Below are positions 38,147 to 46,883 of a stretch of DNA of 64,000 nucleotides, piece after piece. A program made the position numbers and the translations under genes. Positions within the stretch are counted from its first letter, which is position 1. The number at the start of each line of letters is the position of its first letter. Source of the stretch: Changpingibacter yushuensis (GTDB taxonomy: Bacteria; Actinomycetota; Actinomycetes; Actinomycetales; Actinomycetaceae). Under the pieces are notes generated by a model. It did not search any database. It saw nothing but the letters and a program-made list of their open reading frames with translations, and had not been told where the DNA came from. The DNA is taken from the NCBI RefSeq assembly GCF_014041995.1, contig NZ_CP059492.1, forward strand, positions 2,480,001-2,544,000. The letters are read 5' to 3'.

Positions 38147-39280
38147 CTATTGAGGCGGTTTGCGGCTCAGCAGATCAAAGCAGGAGGTCACTCGAGAAGC
38201 CCACCATGCGCGCCGATCCGCCGCAGCTTCAAACCGTGCCAGTTTCTTCGGTGACGGAACTGGCCACCCGGGCACCGTGCGAAAATCCCGTACGTGACCC
38301 GGCAATGCTTGCACCGAATCATCGCTTGTTTCGCCGACGACGTCGCCCGCAAACAGTGCGCCCGTACCCAGACCGCAAGCGTGATCTAGGTGCGGTAGCG
38401 CCGCAGCTACCCGCGCCCCAAAAGCGATTCCCACTGCCGTATCAAGGGCAGAGGAGACCACCGTGGGCAGACCCGTGGACTCAACAATGCTGAGAATCCT
38501 ATGCGCGCCTCCAAGTGGTTGTGCCTTGACGATGATGAGGTCGGCGGCTCCGAGCGCCGCGACCCTCAGTGGATCGTCTGACTTCCGAATGCTCTCGTCT
38601 GCCGCAATCGGAATGGCGATCTTGCGTACTGCGAGTTGCTCGCGAAGCTCAGCAAGCTCTTCCACAGTTCGGACCGGTTGCTCCACATACTCGAGGTCGA
38701 AAGGTTCGAGGATGGCCAACGCGTCCAGCGCATCGGGCAGGCTCCACAACCCGTTCACATCAATGCGGATGCGTACTTCATCCCCCGCGAAGGAACGAAG
38801 CGCCTGAAGGCGGGCGATGTCAGCTTCAAGAGTGGTGTTCTTTCCCGCCACTTTGACCTTCACTGTATGAAGGTTCGTCAAATCTCCGTAGCGCTCCATA
38901 ACCAGCGGGACCTCGGCTGGGCCCACAGCAGGAAGTGTGGCGTTAACTGGAATACTATGCCGCAATGGCTGGGGCTGTGGGAGCCATCCGGCGTCCAGCG
39001 CCGACGCAAGCCATGTGCTTGCCTCAAGAGGTTCGTATTCTAGGAATGGCGAGAATTCCACCCAACCGTTGGGTGCCTCGAACAACGCAGCTTCACGGAC
39101 CGTCACACCGCGAAACTGAGTGTTCATCGGGATGGACACCACTCGCATCGTTTCCAACAGGTCCGCAAGAGTGGGCTCCTGCGCGGCGTGTGCGTGCTCC
39201 GTGAGCACGGAATCCAAAGGAGTTCGATCGCCGCGTGTGTGCTCTAAGGCCACGCGAGGGACGGGAGTGTGCTCGGCCAT
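38147..39280 (-). CDS. menC: o-Succinylbenzoate synthase
   Basis: Menaquinone synthesis enzyme (enolase superfamily) dehydrating SHCHC to o-succinylbenzoate. Motifs: VKVKVAG with the Lys base, RIDVNGLW metal Asp, EYVEQPV metal Glu, IAADESIRK, VKAQPLGG and SALDTAVGIA. The start is uncertain: ATG 39280 is chosen because a TACCGT hexamer 7 nt upstream fits a leaderless -10, but ATG 39148 or GTG 39208 are alternatives; the mycobacterial protein aligns from about 39180. It is divergent from menD. Confidence 0.9.
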   Translation of the reverse strand: MAEHTPVPRVALEHTRGDRTPLDSVLTEHAHAAQEPTLADLLETMRVVSIPMNTQFRGVTVREAALFEAPNGWVEFSPFLEYEPLEASTWLASALDAGWLPQPQPLRHSIPVNATLPAVGPAEVPLVMERYGDLTNLHTVKVKVAGKNTTLEADIARLQALRSFAGDEVRIRIDVNGLWSLPDALDALAILEPFDLEYVEQPVRTVEELAELREQLAVRKIAIPIAADESIRKSDDPLRVAALGAADLIIVKAQPLGGAHRILSIVESTGLPTVVSSALDTAVGIAFGARVAAALPHLDHACGLGTGALFAGDVVGETSDDSVQALPGHVRDFRTVPGWPVPSPKKLARFEAAADRRAWWASRVTSCFDLLSRKPPQ

Positions 39281-39287
39281 GGTATCT

Positions 39288-39310
39288 ACGGTACGCCCGC
39301 GCCCTATGAT
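39288..39310. promoter_or_regulatory. Back-to-back candidate leaderless -10 elements of menC/menD
   Basis: TATGAT at 39305-39310 (+ strand) ends 7 nt before the menD ATG 39318. TACCGT at 39293-39288 (- strand) ends 7 nt before the menC ATG 39280. TAnnnT at that spacing puts +1 on the start codon; neither gene has a Shine-Dalgarno. No clear -35 on either side. Confidence 0.45.
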
Positions 39311-39317
39311 TGCTGAC

Positions 39318-41042
39318 ATGCCCATCCAGCACCGATCCGAACTCTCCCCTTCCCCTGCTGAACCCGCTCCATCCCCCACTGAACCCGCTTCTTGTGCATC
39401 GAGCGAGTTTGCTGTGGCCCTGTTGGTGGCGCTTGTAGAAGGCGGAGTACGACATGTGGTGGTAAGCCCCGGTTCGCGTTCACAGGCCCTTGCCTTGGCT
39501 GCAGCGGAACTGGAGCAAGCCGGGATCATTGAACTACACGTGCGCATTGATGAACGCGATGCCGGCTTCTTCGCACTCGGAATCGGGATGGCCAGCGGCC
39601 ATTCCGCGGCCGTGATCACCACATCCGGCAGCGCTGTTGCGCACCTTCTACCCAGCGTTATGGAAGCCTCCCGCACCGGGATTCCGATGGTGCTTCTTAC
39701 GGCGGACCGCCCTGCGGCTCTGCGAGATACGGGCGCAAACCAAACCACCCACCAGAGCGGGATCTTCGATCCGTTCACAGTGGATAGCAGCGATACTTCT
39801 CCGGACGTCTACGAGGCGAACCCAGTAGCGGCGGCCGCCAAGCTGGCTGGCCGGATCCTTGGCAGCGGCACTGGCACATCCGAACTGGTTGCCAACGGCG
39901 CACCGGGTCCCGTGCATGCCAACATCCAGTTCGTGGAACCGCTTTCCGGGCCTCATTCATCCATTGATCACATCCAACACGAGCTTCAGGCGTACGCGGC
40001 AGATGGTGCCACGGCCTCTTCAGCCCACCCTCCCATCAGGCAGGTGGACTCCGCCAGCACCGTGGTAATTGCTGGATTTCGTTCCAATCCTGCTGTCGCG
40101 GAAGCTGCAACATACGCTGGTGTTCCTGTGGTGGCGGAAGTGACCTCAGGTTCGCGCGCGTGGCACAGCGTGCCCAATTATCGTGACTGGCTGGCCGCTG
40201 GTGCGGACGGACGGAACACCCTCGTTGTCTCCGGCTTGCCGAACCTCTCCCGGGAGGTATGGGCAATTGCTTCCCGGCCAGATGTACAGCTCATCACCGT
40301 CACTCAACCCGGCAGCGAAGCCTTCTCTCCGGGGCACCGCGCCGAACTCACTTCCGGTGTGACGTTCCATGGCGGCGATGGCGGCAGCCAAGTTTCAACA
40401 AGCTCGGGTTCGGCTGCCACGCCTGGTTCCGATGCGCCCGCGGATGTGGCTTCAACCTCGACCGCCACACCATCCTCACCCTCGTTCTCTGGGCCCGAAG
40501 GTTCGATTGGGCGCGACGACGTCGTCGACCTCGTATGGGGCTCAAGCACCGGTGGCGACGCGATCTACATTGCCGCATCCAATATGGTGCGGGTTGCGGA
40601 CAAACGGGTTGGTGCCAGCCCGGTACCTGTTTACTCGCATCGCGGACTCGCTGGAATTGACGGAACGATTGCCGCCGCGATTGGCGTGGCACGAGTGGCC
40701 GAATCGGTACAACCGGGCTGTCTGATTCGCCTGATCATTGGAGACCTCGCATTCGCACACGACGTGGGGGGCCTTTTACTCCCAACCGGCGAGGAGTTTC
40801 CGAACCTGCAGATCGTGGTAGTGAACGATCACGGCGGTTCCATATTCGATGGGCTGGAGGTAGCCGCCAGCGAACCTACCTTGTACGAGCGGGTGGTCCG
40901 CACACCATGTGATCTGAACGTTGCCAACGTGGCCGCAGCATATGGCTGGGAGTACACCTTGGCGCAGAGGCCATCCGAGCTATGGGCTCGGCTCGCCGAT
41001 CGCAGGCCAACGATCATCGAAATACCTATGGCGACCGTGTGA
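39318..41042 (+). CDS. menD: SEPHCHC synthase MenD
   Basis: ThDP-dependent enzyme joining 2-oxoglutarate to isochorismate in menaquinone synthesis. 574 aa with N-terminal VSPGSRSQALALAA and HVRIDERDAGFFALG, the DRPAALRDTGANQTT middle, and ThDP binding at GDLAFAHD with VVNDHGGSIF. A low-complexity Ser/Thr/Ala/Pro insert at about 355-395 interrupts the central domain. The start at 39318 is chosen because the upstream frame lies on menC; see the leaderless promoter candidate. Confidence 0.93.
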   Translation: MPIQHRSELSPSPAEPAPSPTEPASCASSEFAVALLVALVEGGVRHVVVSPGSRSQALALAAAELEQAGIIELHVRIDERDAGFFALGIGMASGHSAAVITTSGSAVAHLLPSVMEASRTGIPMVLLTADRPAALRDTGANQTTHQSGIFDPFTVDSSDTSPDVYEANPVAAAAKLAGRILGSGTGTSELVANGAPGPVHANIQFVEPLSGPHSSIDHIQHELQAYAADGATASSAHPPIRQVDSASTVVIAGFRSNPAVAEAATYAGVPVVAEVTSGSRAWHSVPNYRDWLAAGADGRNTLVVSGLPNLSREVWAIASRPDVQLITVTQPGSEAFSPGHRAELTSGVTFHGGDGGSQVSTSSGSAATPGSDAPADVASTSTATPSSPSFSGPEGSIGRDDVVDLVWGSSTGGDAIYIAASNMVRVADKRVGASPVPVYSHRGLAGIDGTIAAAIGVARVAESVQPGCLIRLIIGDLAFAHDVGGLLLPTGEEFPNLQIVVVNDHGGSIFDGLEVAASEPTLYERVVRTPCDLNVANVAAAYGWEYTLAQRPSELWARLADRRPTIIEIPMATV

Positions 41043-41096
41043 GGAATGCTCCCAGAGCCTCGAATACCTCCAAGCGGACATCGGAGTCAGTCTTCT

Positions 41097-41525
41097 CTAC
41101 TCACTGGAGACCTGTTCAGCCTTCACGACTCCCTCGCCAATGATCTCGCCAGTGAGATTGACATAGGTAATACGGCGATCAGGTTGTCCTCCTATCACCT
41201 CCCACCGCCACGTCAGATCAGACTCTTCTGTGACTCCGATTAGCTCAAGTCCGTGATCGCCACAGGCAGGAGGATCCGAATCCACCGCAGACAGGCAAAG
41301 CTTTGCGGATTCAGTTCCAGTCAGAATCAAAAGCGCCTCAGTGACTTCAATATGAGTTCCAATCGGCAATGCGATCACTTCTTCATAAGAATCCACCTGC
41401 ACTGCAGTTGCCGACGGACTTGGCTGAACTTCCGTGCTCGAATCGCAGGCACTACCAGCGGCAATAACCATAAAAATCGCCGCGAAGAATGCAGCCCACC
41501 CCACACTAAACTTGTGACTACACAT
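41097..41525 (-). CDS. Putative small lipoprotein, unknown function
   Basis: A 142-aa predicted lipoprotein: hydrophobic signal (AAFFAAIFMVIAAGSAC) with a Cys at the lipobox, Ser/Pro linker, then a compact beta-rich domain with two cysteines (SAKLCLSAVDSDPPACGDHG) that may form a disulfide. The ATG at 41525 has AAGGAC upstream; a start six codons earlier is possible. No family recognised. Confidence 0.62.
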   Translation of the reverse strand: MCSHKFSVGWAAFFAAIFMVIAAGSACDSSTEVQPSPSATAVQVDSYEEVIALPIGTHIEVTEALLILTGTESAKLCLSAVDSDPPACGDHGLELIGVTEESDLTWRWEVIGGQPDRRITYVNLTGEIIGEGVVKAEQVSSE

Positions 41526-41886
41526 GGTGCTGTCCTTCATCACACTCGCGGTTCAGATCATTCATCAGGGATAGAAATCTATGAATTGCGCTTTCTGCTA
41601 GTTCTTAGTGTAGCTAGGCCCGGAAGTGAGTGTCATCGTTCTCAGGAGAGTCCATTATGTGCTCTTGCAGAAGCAGATGCTCCCGTATCTTTGTGACGAT
41701 TAGACCGATCGAGTGAATGTGAATATACAGAACCTGGCCGATCGCGCAGTGGCGCCGTGCTGGCATCAGAATATCCAAGATCAGAGGTCAAGTCCCACGT
41801 GCGAAACGGTCAGCATCGCTACCTAGACAATTGAGCCAGCCATCCAAAGCTGCCGGGTCACTTCGATTGCGATTGAATGCCAACCG
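41526..41886. other. 361-bp gene-free interval before menF
   Basis: No supported coding region; it appears more AT-rich than neighbours. It should hold the lipoprotein promoter (minus strand). A direct search by eye shows no strong hairpin, tRNA or operator. Possibly a decayed remnant. Confidence 0.4.
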
Positions 41887-43269
41887 TTATTCAGCCAAGG
41901 CGTCACGGATGGGCGCCAGTTTAGCCTCGGTTTCCTCGAACTCGTCAGCGGGTACGCTTCCCTCCACGATTCCGCCTCCTGCCCATGCAGTCACAGTGTT
42001 GCCCCGAAGCTGCGCCGATCGAATACCAACTGCCCATTCGCCGTCGTCGGAAGAATCAAGCCAGCCAACGGGACCGGCGTAACGTCCACGATCCTCGATC
42101 TCCAAAGCGCTAATGGCATCCAAAGCGGCCGTGCGTGGGACGCCCGCCACGGCGGCGGTCGGGTGTAGTTTTCCGACGACGTCGAGTAGGTCCGCTTCTC
42201 GCAATGTGGCGGTAATATCTGTGGCTAGGTGCCACACGTTAGGCAACTCCAAAACCTTGGGGCCGTCCACGGTGGAACCTGTAGCGCACTCGTCAAGGAC
42301 GTCAACAACACTTCGCACGGCAAACTCGTGTTCGTTCCGTTCCTTTGCATCCGTCATCAGGGAGACAACTGGAATCTGATCTCCGGAAGTGCGCGGCTGC
42401 GTGCCTGCCAAGACTCGCGTATGAAGGTGACCTGAGTGAACCTCCACCAAAGTTTCGGGACTGGCACCAAAGAACCCGTCCACTGCATATACCCAACATG
42501 TAGGGTACGTGCGTGCGAGGTTGGCCAGTACCGACCGTGCGTCGAACGCCTCGCCGGCCGGTGCACTCGCAGTGCGAGCCAGCACGACCTTCGAAAGCTG
42601 GTTCCGGGAGATCAGGTCAAGAGCTTGTGCCACTGCACGCTCGTGATCCTCCCGGATTTGTGGGCTTGCCGTCAACACGATGCCCGGATCGGGCAGGGGC
42701 GCGATCTCTGCAGCCGCCAGCGTCTTGACCTGCAGCTCAAGCTCATGTGCCTCGACCGCCTTATCCTCCGCTGCCCAGACGCGCGTGGCCCAGAATTGAC
42801 CATCCTTGTGACCCACAAGGAGTTCCGGCACGATAATGACGCTGCTGGTTGGTGATTCGTCAGCGAAGGCGAAGCTAGAGAATGCACGGACTCTGGCCTG
42901 CGCAATAACGTTAGATGATTCGGATACGTGTTGTACCGAAGCACTCACGGCAGATGTAACGTGGCTGCTGAGATCCGCCCACGTACTCGCCGCATCCGAG
43001 AAACGATCGGAACCTGAGAACTGAAGCGTGAGCAAACGTCCGCGGCCAACCATCCAGTTGCCCTCACGCCACCACAGCAATGGGTCGGCAGAATCAAGGA
43101 GATGGAAGGGGTTCAGGCGCTCCCACACCTCCTGCGGGAGCGCAGAATCCGGGACGATGGTCCGTGAAAACAATTCAAGCACGCATCCGAGCATAAGCGG
43201 GGGTGGGCCAAACGTGCGATTCTCCAGACGCAGAGGCGACGAGTCCCACAGCGGCTCAGCCTCATGCAC
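41887..43269 (-). CDS. menF: Isochorismate synthase MenF
   Basis: Converts chorismate to isochorismate, first step of menaquinone synthesis. 460 aa; the chorismate-binding C-terminal half holds DLISRNQLSKVVLARTA, FFGASPETLVEV, AGTQPRT, KERNEHEFAVRSVVDVL, LPNVWHLATDITA and the LHPTAAVAGVPR block. The start assigned at 43269 is the first ATG or GTG of the frame. It lies 845 bp from menD, in the opposite orientation. A siderophore-type role (EntC) is less likely since menC/menD are adjacent. Confidence 0.92.
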   Translation of the reverse strand: MHEAEPLWDSSPLRLENRTFGPPPLMLGCVLELFSRTIVPDSALPQEVWERLNPFHLLDSADPLLWWREGNWMVGRGRLLTLQFSGSDRFSDAASTWADLSSHVTSAVSASVQHVSESSNVIAQARVRAFSSFAFADESPTSSVIIVPELLVGHKDGQFWATRVWAAEDKAVEAHELELQVKTLAAAEIAPLPDPGIVLTASPQIREDHERAVAQALDLISRNQLSKVVLARTASAPAGEAFDARSVLANLARTYPTCWVYAVDGFFGASPETLVEVHSGHLHTRVLAGTQPRTSGDQIPVVSLMTDAKERNEHEFAVRSVVDVLDECATGSTVDGPKVLELPNVWHLATDITATLREADLLDVVGKLHPTAAVAGVPRTAALDAISALEIEDRGRYAGPVGWLDSSDDGEWAVGIRSAQLRGNTVTAWAGGGIVEGSVPADEFEETEAKLAPIRDALAE

Positions 43270-43361
43270 TCAGCCACATAACAGCATGACACCAACCTAC
43301 AGACGTAGAACTCGACCATGGAAACTGAGGACATAGCTCTTGACTGGCGCTTGCCTCCATT

Positions 43362-43390
43362 TTGCTGAGGTGCCAACGTAACGGTAAGGT
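43362..43390 (+). promoter_or_regulatory. Candidate tRNA-Gly promoter
   Basis: TTGCTG at 43362-43367, 17-bp spacer and TAAGGT at 43385-43390, 14 bp before the mature tRNA 5' end. Confidence 0.45.
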
Positions 43391-43404
43391 AGGGGGCACG
43401 CCTT

Positions 43405-43478
43405 GCGGGCGTAGTTCATCGGTAGAATGGAAGCTTCCCAAGCTTCAGAGGCGGGTTCGATTCCCGTCGCCCGCTCCA
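43405..43478 (+). tRNA. tRNA-Gly (anticodon CCC)
   Basis: A full cloverleaf read by hand: acceptor GCGGGCG with CGCCCGC, D arm GTTC/GAAT, anticodon stem GAAGC/GCTTC with loop TTCCCAA (CCC at positions 34-36), T arm CGGGT TCGATTC CCGTC-type, discriminator T and an encoded CCA at 43476-43478. It decodes GGG. Confidence 0.96.
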
Positions 43479-43600
43479 CTGTATCGTTAGCATGGGTCCA
43501 CTTTCGGCCTAGGCAGAAGCTAAGGAACACTAGCAGGGGCATCGCTCTCGTATTCACAACTCACTCGTGCCAGAGCGCTCTACCGAACAGATTGTGGCAG

Positions 43601-43894
43601 CTACCAGCTGTCAGGCGTTGGAATGGTACGCACGGATTTCGCGAGACAAGCAATCACTAGGCAAACAGTCTCTATGGCGATCACCAGAACAATGCCAACT
43701 CTAAGACCAGCTAGATGGAGCAGCGTGCTAGAAATGAGGGCCGCCGCGGAAACTGGTAGCCCAACGATAAGTGAGGCGGCCGCCCACTCAGTTATGACTC
43801 CTATGCACGGAACCTCCCTTATCCGATCACGAGTGCCGTGTACTAACAGACGTCCCTTATCCGGATGTCCACGAGTCACATTGATATCATCCAA
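43601..43894 (-). CDS. Possible small membrane protein, 97 aa
   Basis: An open frame starting TTG at 43894 with two hydrophobic segments (about 35-55 and 65-85) and charged ends. No Shine-Dalgarno or family match. The 43480-43950 stretch is otherwise empty, so this is the only coding candidate. It may be spurious. Confidence 0.3.
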   Translation of the reverse strand: MDDINVTRGHPDKGRLLVHGTRDRIREVPCIGVITEWAAASLIVGLPVSAAALISSTLLHLAGLRVGIVLVIAIETVCLVIACLAKSVRTIPTPDSW

Positions 43895-43950
43895 CAGGCG
43901 TGCGAAAGCATGTTGCAGACCGAACCAGTCACGAAAGCAAGAAGATTTGT

Positions 43951-44388
43951 ATGGCGTCTACGCGGATCGTCGTCGGGGCAGCAATTGTTGACTCACTACA
44001 CAATCCAACCCAACTACTTGCCGCACAACGCTCATACCCACCAGGCCTCGACGGATTATGGGAATTTCCCGGCGGAAAAGTCGAAGATGGGGAAACACCT
44101 GAAGCCGCTATCCGCCGCGAGATCCATGAAGAACTTGGCGCTGCCATTGTGCTGGGTGCCCGCATAGCCTCTCCCTCCGCCTCGGGCGATTGGCCACTGC
44201 CTGGAGGGAATAGCTACATGCGCCTCTGGCTCGCGCAGATTGATCCGCAAGGCCCACATGCAAGGGCCGGTTCGAGCCACAGGCAGATTCGTTGGATTGA
44301 TGCCGACGCCGCCGCCGCGCTCCCGTGGCTCCCCGGCGACCTTCAGATTCTGCCGAGTCTTGCCAAGGCCCTCCAACGGTGCCCGTAG
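43951..44388 (+). CDS. NUDIX hydrolase (MutT-like)
   Basis: A 145-aa pyrophosphohydrolase; the Nudix box GGKVEDGETPEAAIRREI then HEELGA is complete, with all catalytic Glu residues (REIHEELG). Resembles the 8-oxo-dGTP (MutT/NudG) group by its GLWEFPGGKVE lead-in. Start ATG 43951 (MASTRIVVGAAIV) is chosen because the family's first strand begins there; the ribosome site is weak. Actual substrate untested. Confidence 0.88.
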   Translation: MASTRIVVGAAIVDSLHNPTQLLAAQRSYPPGLDGLWEFPGGKVEDGETPEAAIRREIHEELGAAIVLGARIASPSASGDWPLPGGNSYMRLWLAQIDPQGPHARAGSSHRQIRWIDADAAAALPWLPGDLQILPSLAKALQRCP

Positions 44389-44695
44389 CAAGTTGCTGGG
44401 CGGCGTGCCCTGCACAAATACGGCATCCTGCCATCCGGCCCGCGTGGGTAGCCAATAGCTGCTACGGTGAAACGCATCTATTGGACGCGGCGGTGTTACT
44501 AGGGCCACACCTTCCATAACAGTTTGGTTGCTTTTCCTGTAAGTGTGATGCGATGGCTTTCCGAAGGATATGGGATTGGGTAGCGTGAAATGGTTGCCAA
44601 CTTGGCGGCCTTCGCCGAAGCGGCGCCAGCTACCAGAAGACAATCGGCCGAAATGGCTCAACCGGCCCAACCGGCCCTGACGACGGGAAAGCTTC
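44389..44695. other. 307-bp interval with one possible 31-codon peptide
   Basis: No gene of normal size. A GTG-initiated frame at 44585-44680 would encode a 31-aa Trp/Arg/Pro-rich peptide ending 15 bp before the next gene, with purine-rich GGGATTGGG ahead of it. It could be a small leader peptide or chance. Confidence 0.3.
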
Positions 44696-45808
44696 ATGAC
44701 TGCACCAGATGAGAATCAGGAAGGGAACCCTCAGCTGCCTTTTGGCCAGCAGGGTGACGGCCAGCCGTCTGTCCCTCAAGAATCTGGACAGACCGAACAG
44801 TTCCCCACCGGCCAGTCGTATCCCGCAGGTCAACCGTATCCCCCAAACGGGCAGTCCCAGCCGCCGATTGACGATACACAGCGTTCCGGATTCTTCAACT
44901 ACCCCTCCATGACTGATAGTGGGCAGCAGAGCGCATTCACACGCGGGCCTTTTGATCAAGGAAACTTCCAACACAGCAACGGTTCCGGCATGAAGCCTCC
45001 CTCACGAGCCCCTCTCAACTTCATGATCTTCGCGGGTTTCGTGCTGGTGATTGTGATTATGGGTATCTTCATCTTCAGGGTGTTCCGGATGGGCCAAGAA
45101 ATTGCCACATCGGATAACTCCGACTCCACCTCATCACTCTCGACCCCAGCCACCGATTCCAGCGGAGATGCCGAAGAGACAACCACGGTGGATCAGGTCG
45201 CAGAAGCACGCGCCGCCGTCGTCGCCCTTTCAACGGATCCCACATGCACGAACGTCTCAGATGCCACTACGCCTATCATCGCGCTGGCCTCCGTATCCAA
45301 TGAATCGAGCGATTCCACCGTCATTACGGATGCACTTGCGGCACTGAGCGAGAAGTGCGGAGCGGACTTCACCATTGAGCTGCAGGACGGCCTCACAACC
45401 GACTCCGCACCAACAAGCCTTCGAACTCTTGCCAGCGATACCAGCTGGTGGTATCTCCAGAAGGCCGCACCAGAAGATGCCGTGAGTGTCCAGGATTTCA
45501 CCACTCAGGCCAACAATATTCGTTGCGTTTTTGGCGACGACGACGTCGCGTGCTCCATCTATGTGTATGACTACGTTTCGCCAACTGGATGCGAAGGACG
45601 TACTGCCACGTATACGCTCGGCCGAACAGGAGATGTGCTCGCCGACTGCGAATCAGAGCTCAATGCGACCACCGTGCTCGATTACGGAACAACGGTTGAA
45701 TACAACGGCTTCGCGTGCACATTGGACCAGACAACGGGAATCGAATGCTGGAGTGAACTCTCAGGTCACGGTTTCCAACTACGCCGCGCTGCTGGAACAA
45801 CCTATTAG
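44696..45808 (+). CDS. Single-pass membrane protein with Pro/Gln-rich cytosolic region
   Basis: A 370-aa protein: a Gln/Pro/Gly-rich disordered N-terminus (about 1-105, cytosolic), one transmembrane helix (about 109-128, FMIFAGFVLVIVIMGIFIF), an acidic Ser/Thr linker and an extracellular domain with several cysteines (C182, C229, C275, C281 region and later CEGR, DCES, FACT, IECW). The cysteines suggest disulfides. No enzymatic motif is seen. The overall plan resembles actinobacterial envelope proteins of unknown function. GGGAAAGC precedes the ATG. Confidence 0.78.
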   Translation: MTAPDENQEGNPQLPFGQQGDGQPSVPQESGQTEQFPTGQSYPAGQPYPPNGQSQPPIDDTQRSGFFNYPSMTDSGQQSAFTRGPFDQGNFQHSNGSGMKPPSRAPLNFMIFAGFVLVIVIMGIFIFRVFRMGQEIATSDNSDSTSSLSTPATDSSGDAEETTTVDQVAEARAAVVALSTDPTCTNVSDATTPIIALASVSNESSDSTVITDALAALSEKCGADFTIELQDGLTTDSAPTSLRTLASDTSWWYLQKAAPEDAVSVQDFTTQANNIRCVFGDDDVACSIYVYDYVSPTGCEGRTATYTLGRTGDVLADCESELNATTVLDYGTTVEYNGFACTLDQTTGIECWSELSGHGFQLRRAAGTTY

Positions 45809-45853
45809 GCTTAATCGCTGCGGTGAGAAGATGAGAGCTGGGTTGGGAGATTA

Positions 45854-46675
45854 ATGGGGCGCGCACAAGGCACGCGTCCCAGCAGACGCGCCCGGCATTC
45901 GGGGTGGGTTCCCACCTACCACGGTGCTTGGAGCATGATTACTATCCCGCCGCTCGTTGGAATCATCGAAGGCGGCTGGCGTTGGGTGCATCTGCCATTC
46001 CTCGCCACCTGGTGGTTGGGCTACTTTTGCTTCTTCGCGGCTTCACTCTGGCTGCGGTCGCACGGCAAGCGGCGGTACCTCAGACCAGTCGTGGTGTATG
46101 GAGCGGCGTCCGCCTGCTTCGGAATGGTGACCGCACTCTCCGAACCTGAAATCCTGCGGTGGGTTCCCGTTTTTCTACCGCTCGTAGGGCTTGCGGCGGG
46201 GGCGGCATGGCTTCGAAAAGACCGTTCGGTGTGGGCCGGGTTCGTCACCGTGGCTGCAGCCTGCCTCACACTCCCAGTTACGTGGGACATCGCAACGGCA
46301 GGCACATCAGGTTACGCCACAACACCCCTAGTGTGGCTGCATACTCTATTGTTGTTCGGCTACTTCGCGGGCACAGTGCTTTACGTTAAGACGAACATCC
46401 GCGAACGCGGTTCAGTTCGATACCTCACCGCTTCTGTAGCGTGGCACGTTTCTTGGTTAGTACTTGTCATCATCTTTGTTCTTGTATCCAGTACCAGTGC
46501 CACCGGCTTTGCACACCCGCTCTCTGCGTGGAACATTCTGGTATGGGCAGGGCTCGTAGTTCGCTCCATCGGAGTCCCAATATATGACGCGCGGGTGCGG
46601 CGAGTTCCCGTTAAGGCAATCGGTGTGGGTGAGCTGGTTGCCTCAGCCCTTGTAGCTGTGGCATTAGTCGTGTGA
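45854..46675 (+). CDS. YwiC-like membrane protein
   Basis: A 273-aa polytopic protein with about seven or eight helices. The N-terminal GWVPTYHGAW segment is the YwiC-family hallmark; Trp/His-rich membrane segments follow. TGGGAG precedes the ATG. It follows the single-pass membrane gene by 45 bp and probably shares its transcript. In other bacteria ywiC is near nitrate-respiration genes; none are here. Function unknown. Confidence 0.8.
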   Translation: MGRAQGTRPSRRARHSGWVPTYHGAWSMITIPPLVGIIEGGWRWVHLPFLATWWLGYFCFFAASLWLRSHGKRRYLRPVVVYGAASACFGMVTALSEPEILRWVPVFLPLVGLAAGAAWLRKDRSVWAGFVTVAAACLTLPVTWDIATAGTSGYATTPLVWLHTLLLFGYFAGTVLYVKTNIRERGSVRYLTASVAWHVSWLVLVIIFVLVSSTSATGFAHPLSAWNILVWAGLVVRSIGVPIYDARVRRVPVKAIGVGELVASALVAVALVV

Positions 46676-46785
46676 TCCCACTGCCTCCAACTCGCGAACG
46701 AATACTTGTGTGAGAAGCCCTCGGCTCATGCCCGCGCCAGTTTAGTCAAAGGCGTGCCATGGCAGGGAACGGTAGATGAGAATTG

Positions 46786-46851
46786 GGGCCGGTGGCCGGG
46801 GTCATCAGGGCCGGTAGCCCGGGTCATCAGGGCCGGTAGCCCGGGTCTAGA
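46786..46851. repeat. Three tandem 22-bp GC-rich repeats
   Basis: Units GGGCCGGTRGCCSGGGTCWWSA: 46786-46807, 46808-46829 and 46830-46851, the last diverging at its 3' end. It lies between the YwiC-like gene and the hisC stop (convergent genes). Confidence 0.85.
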
Positions 46852-46883
46852 CAGGTAACTCGAGTCTGAAACAGACAAGCCAA

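Noticed and set aside
39120-39317. N-terminal extension of MenD from an upstream in-frame start
   Set aside because: It is the antisense of menC, and MenD homologues begin at about 39318.
40514-40530. Repeated GTCGTC/GACGAC runs as operators inside genes
   Set aside because: They encode Asp/Val runs in several genes (22914, 40514, 45537, 49134, 54340) and reflect codon choice.
41253-41696. 147-aa plus-strand frame opposite the small lipoprotein
   Set aside because: Antisense to a better-supported lipoprotein gene with signal peptide.
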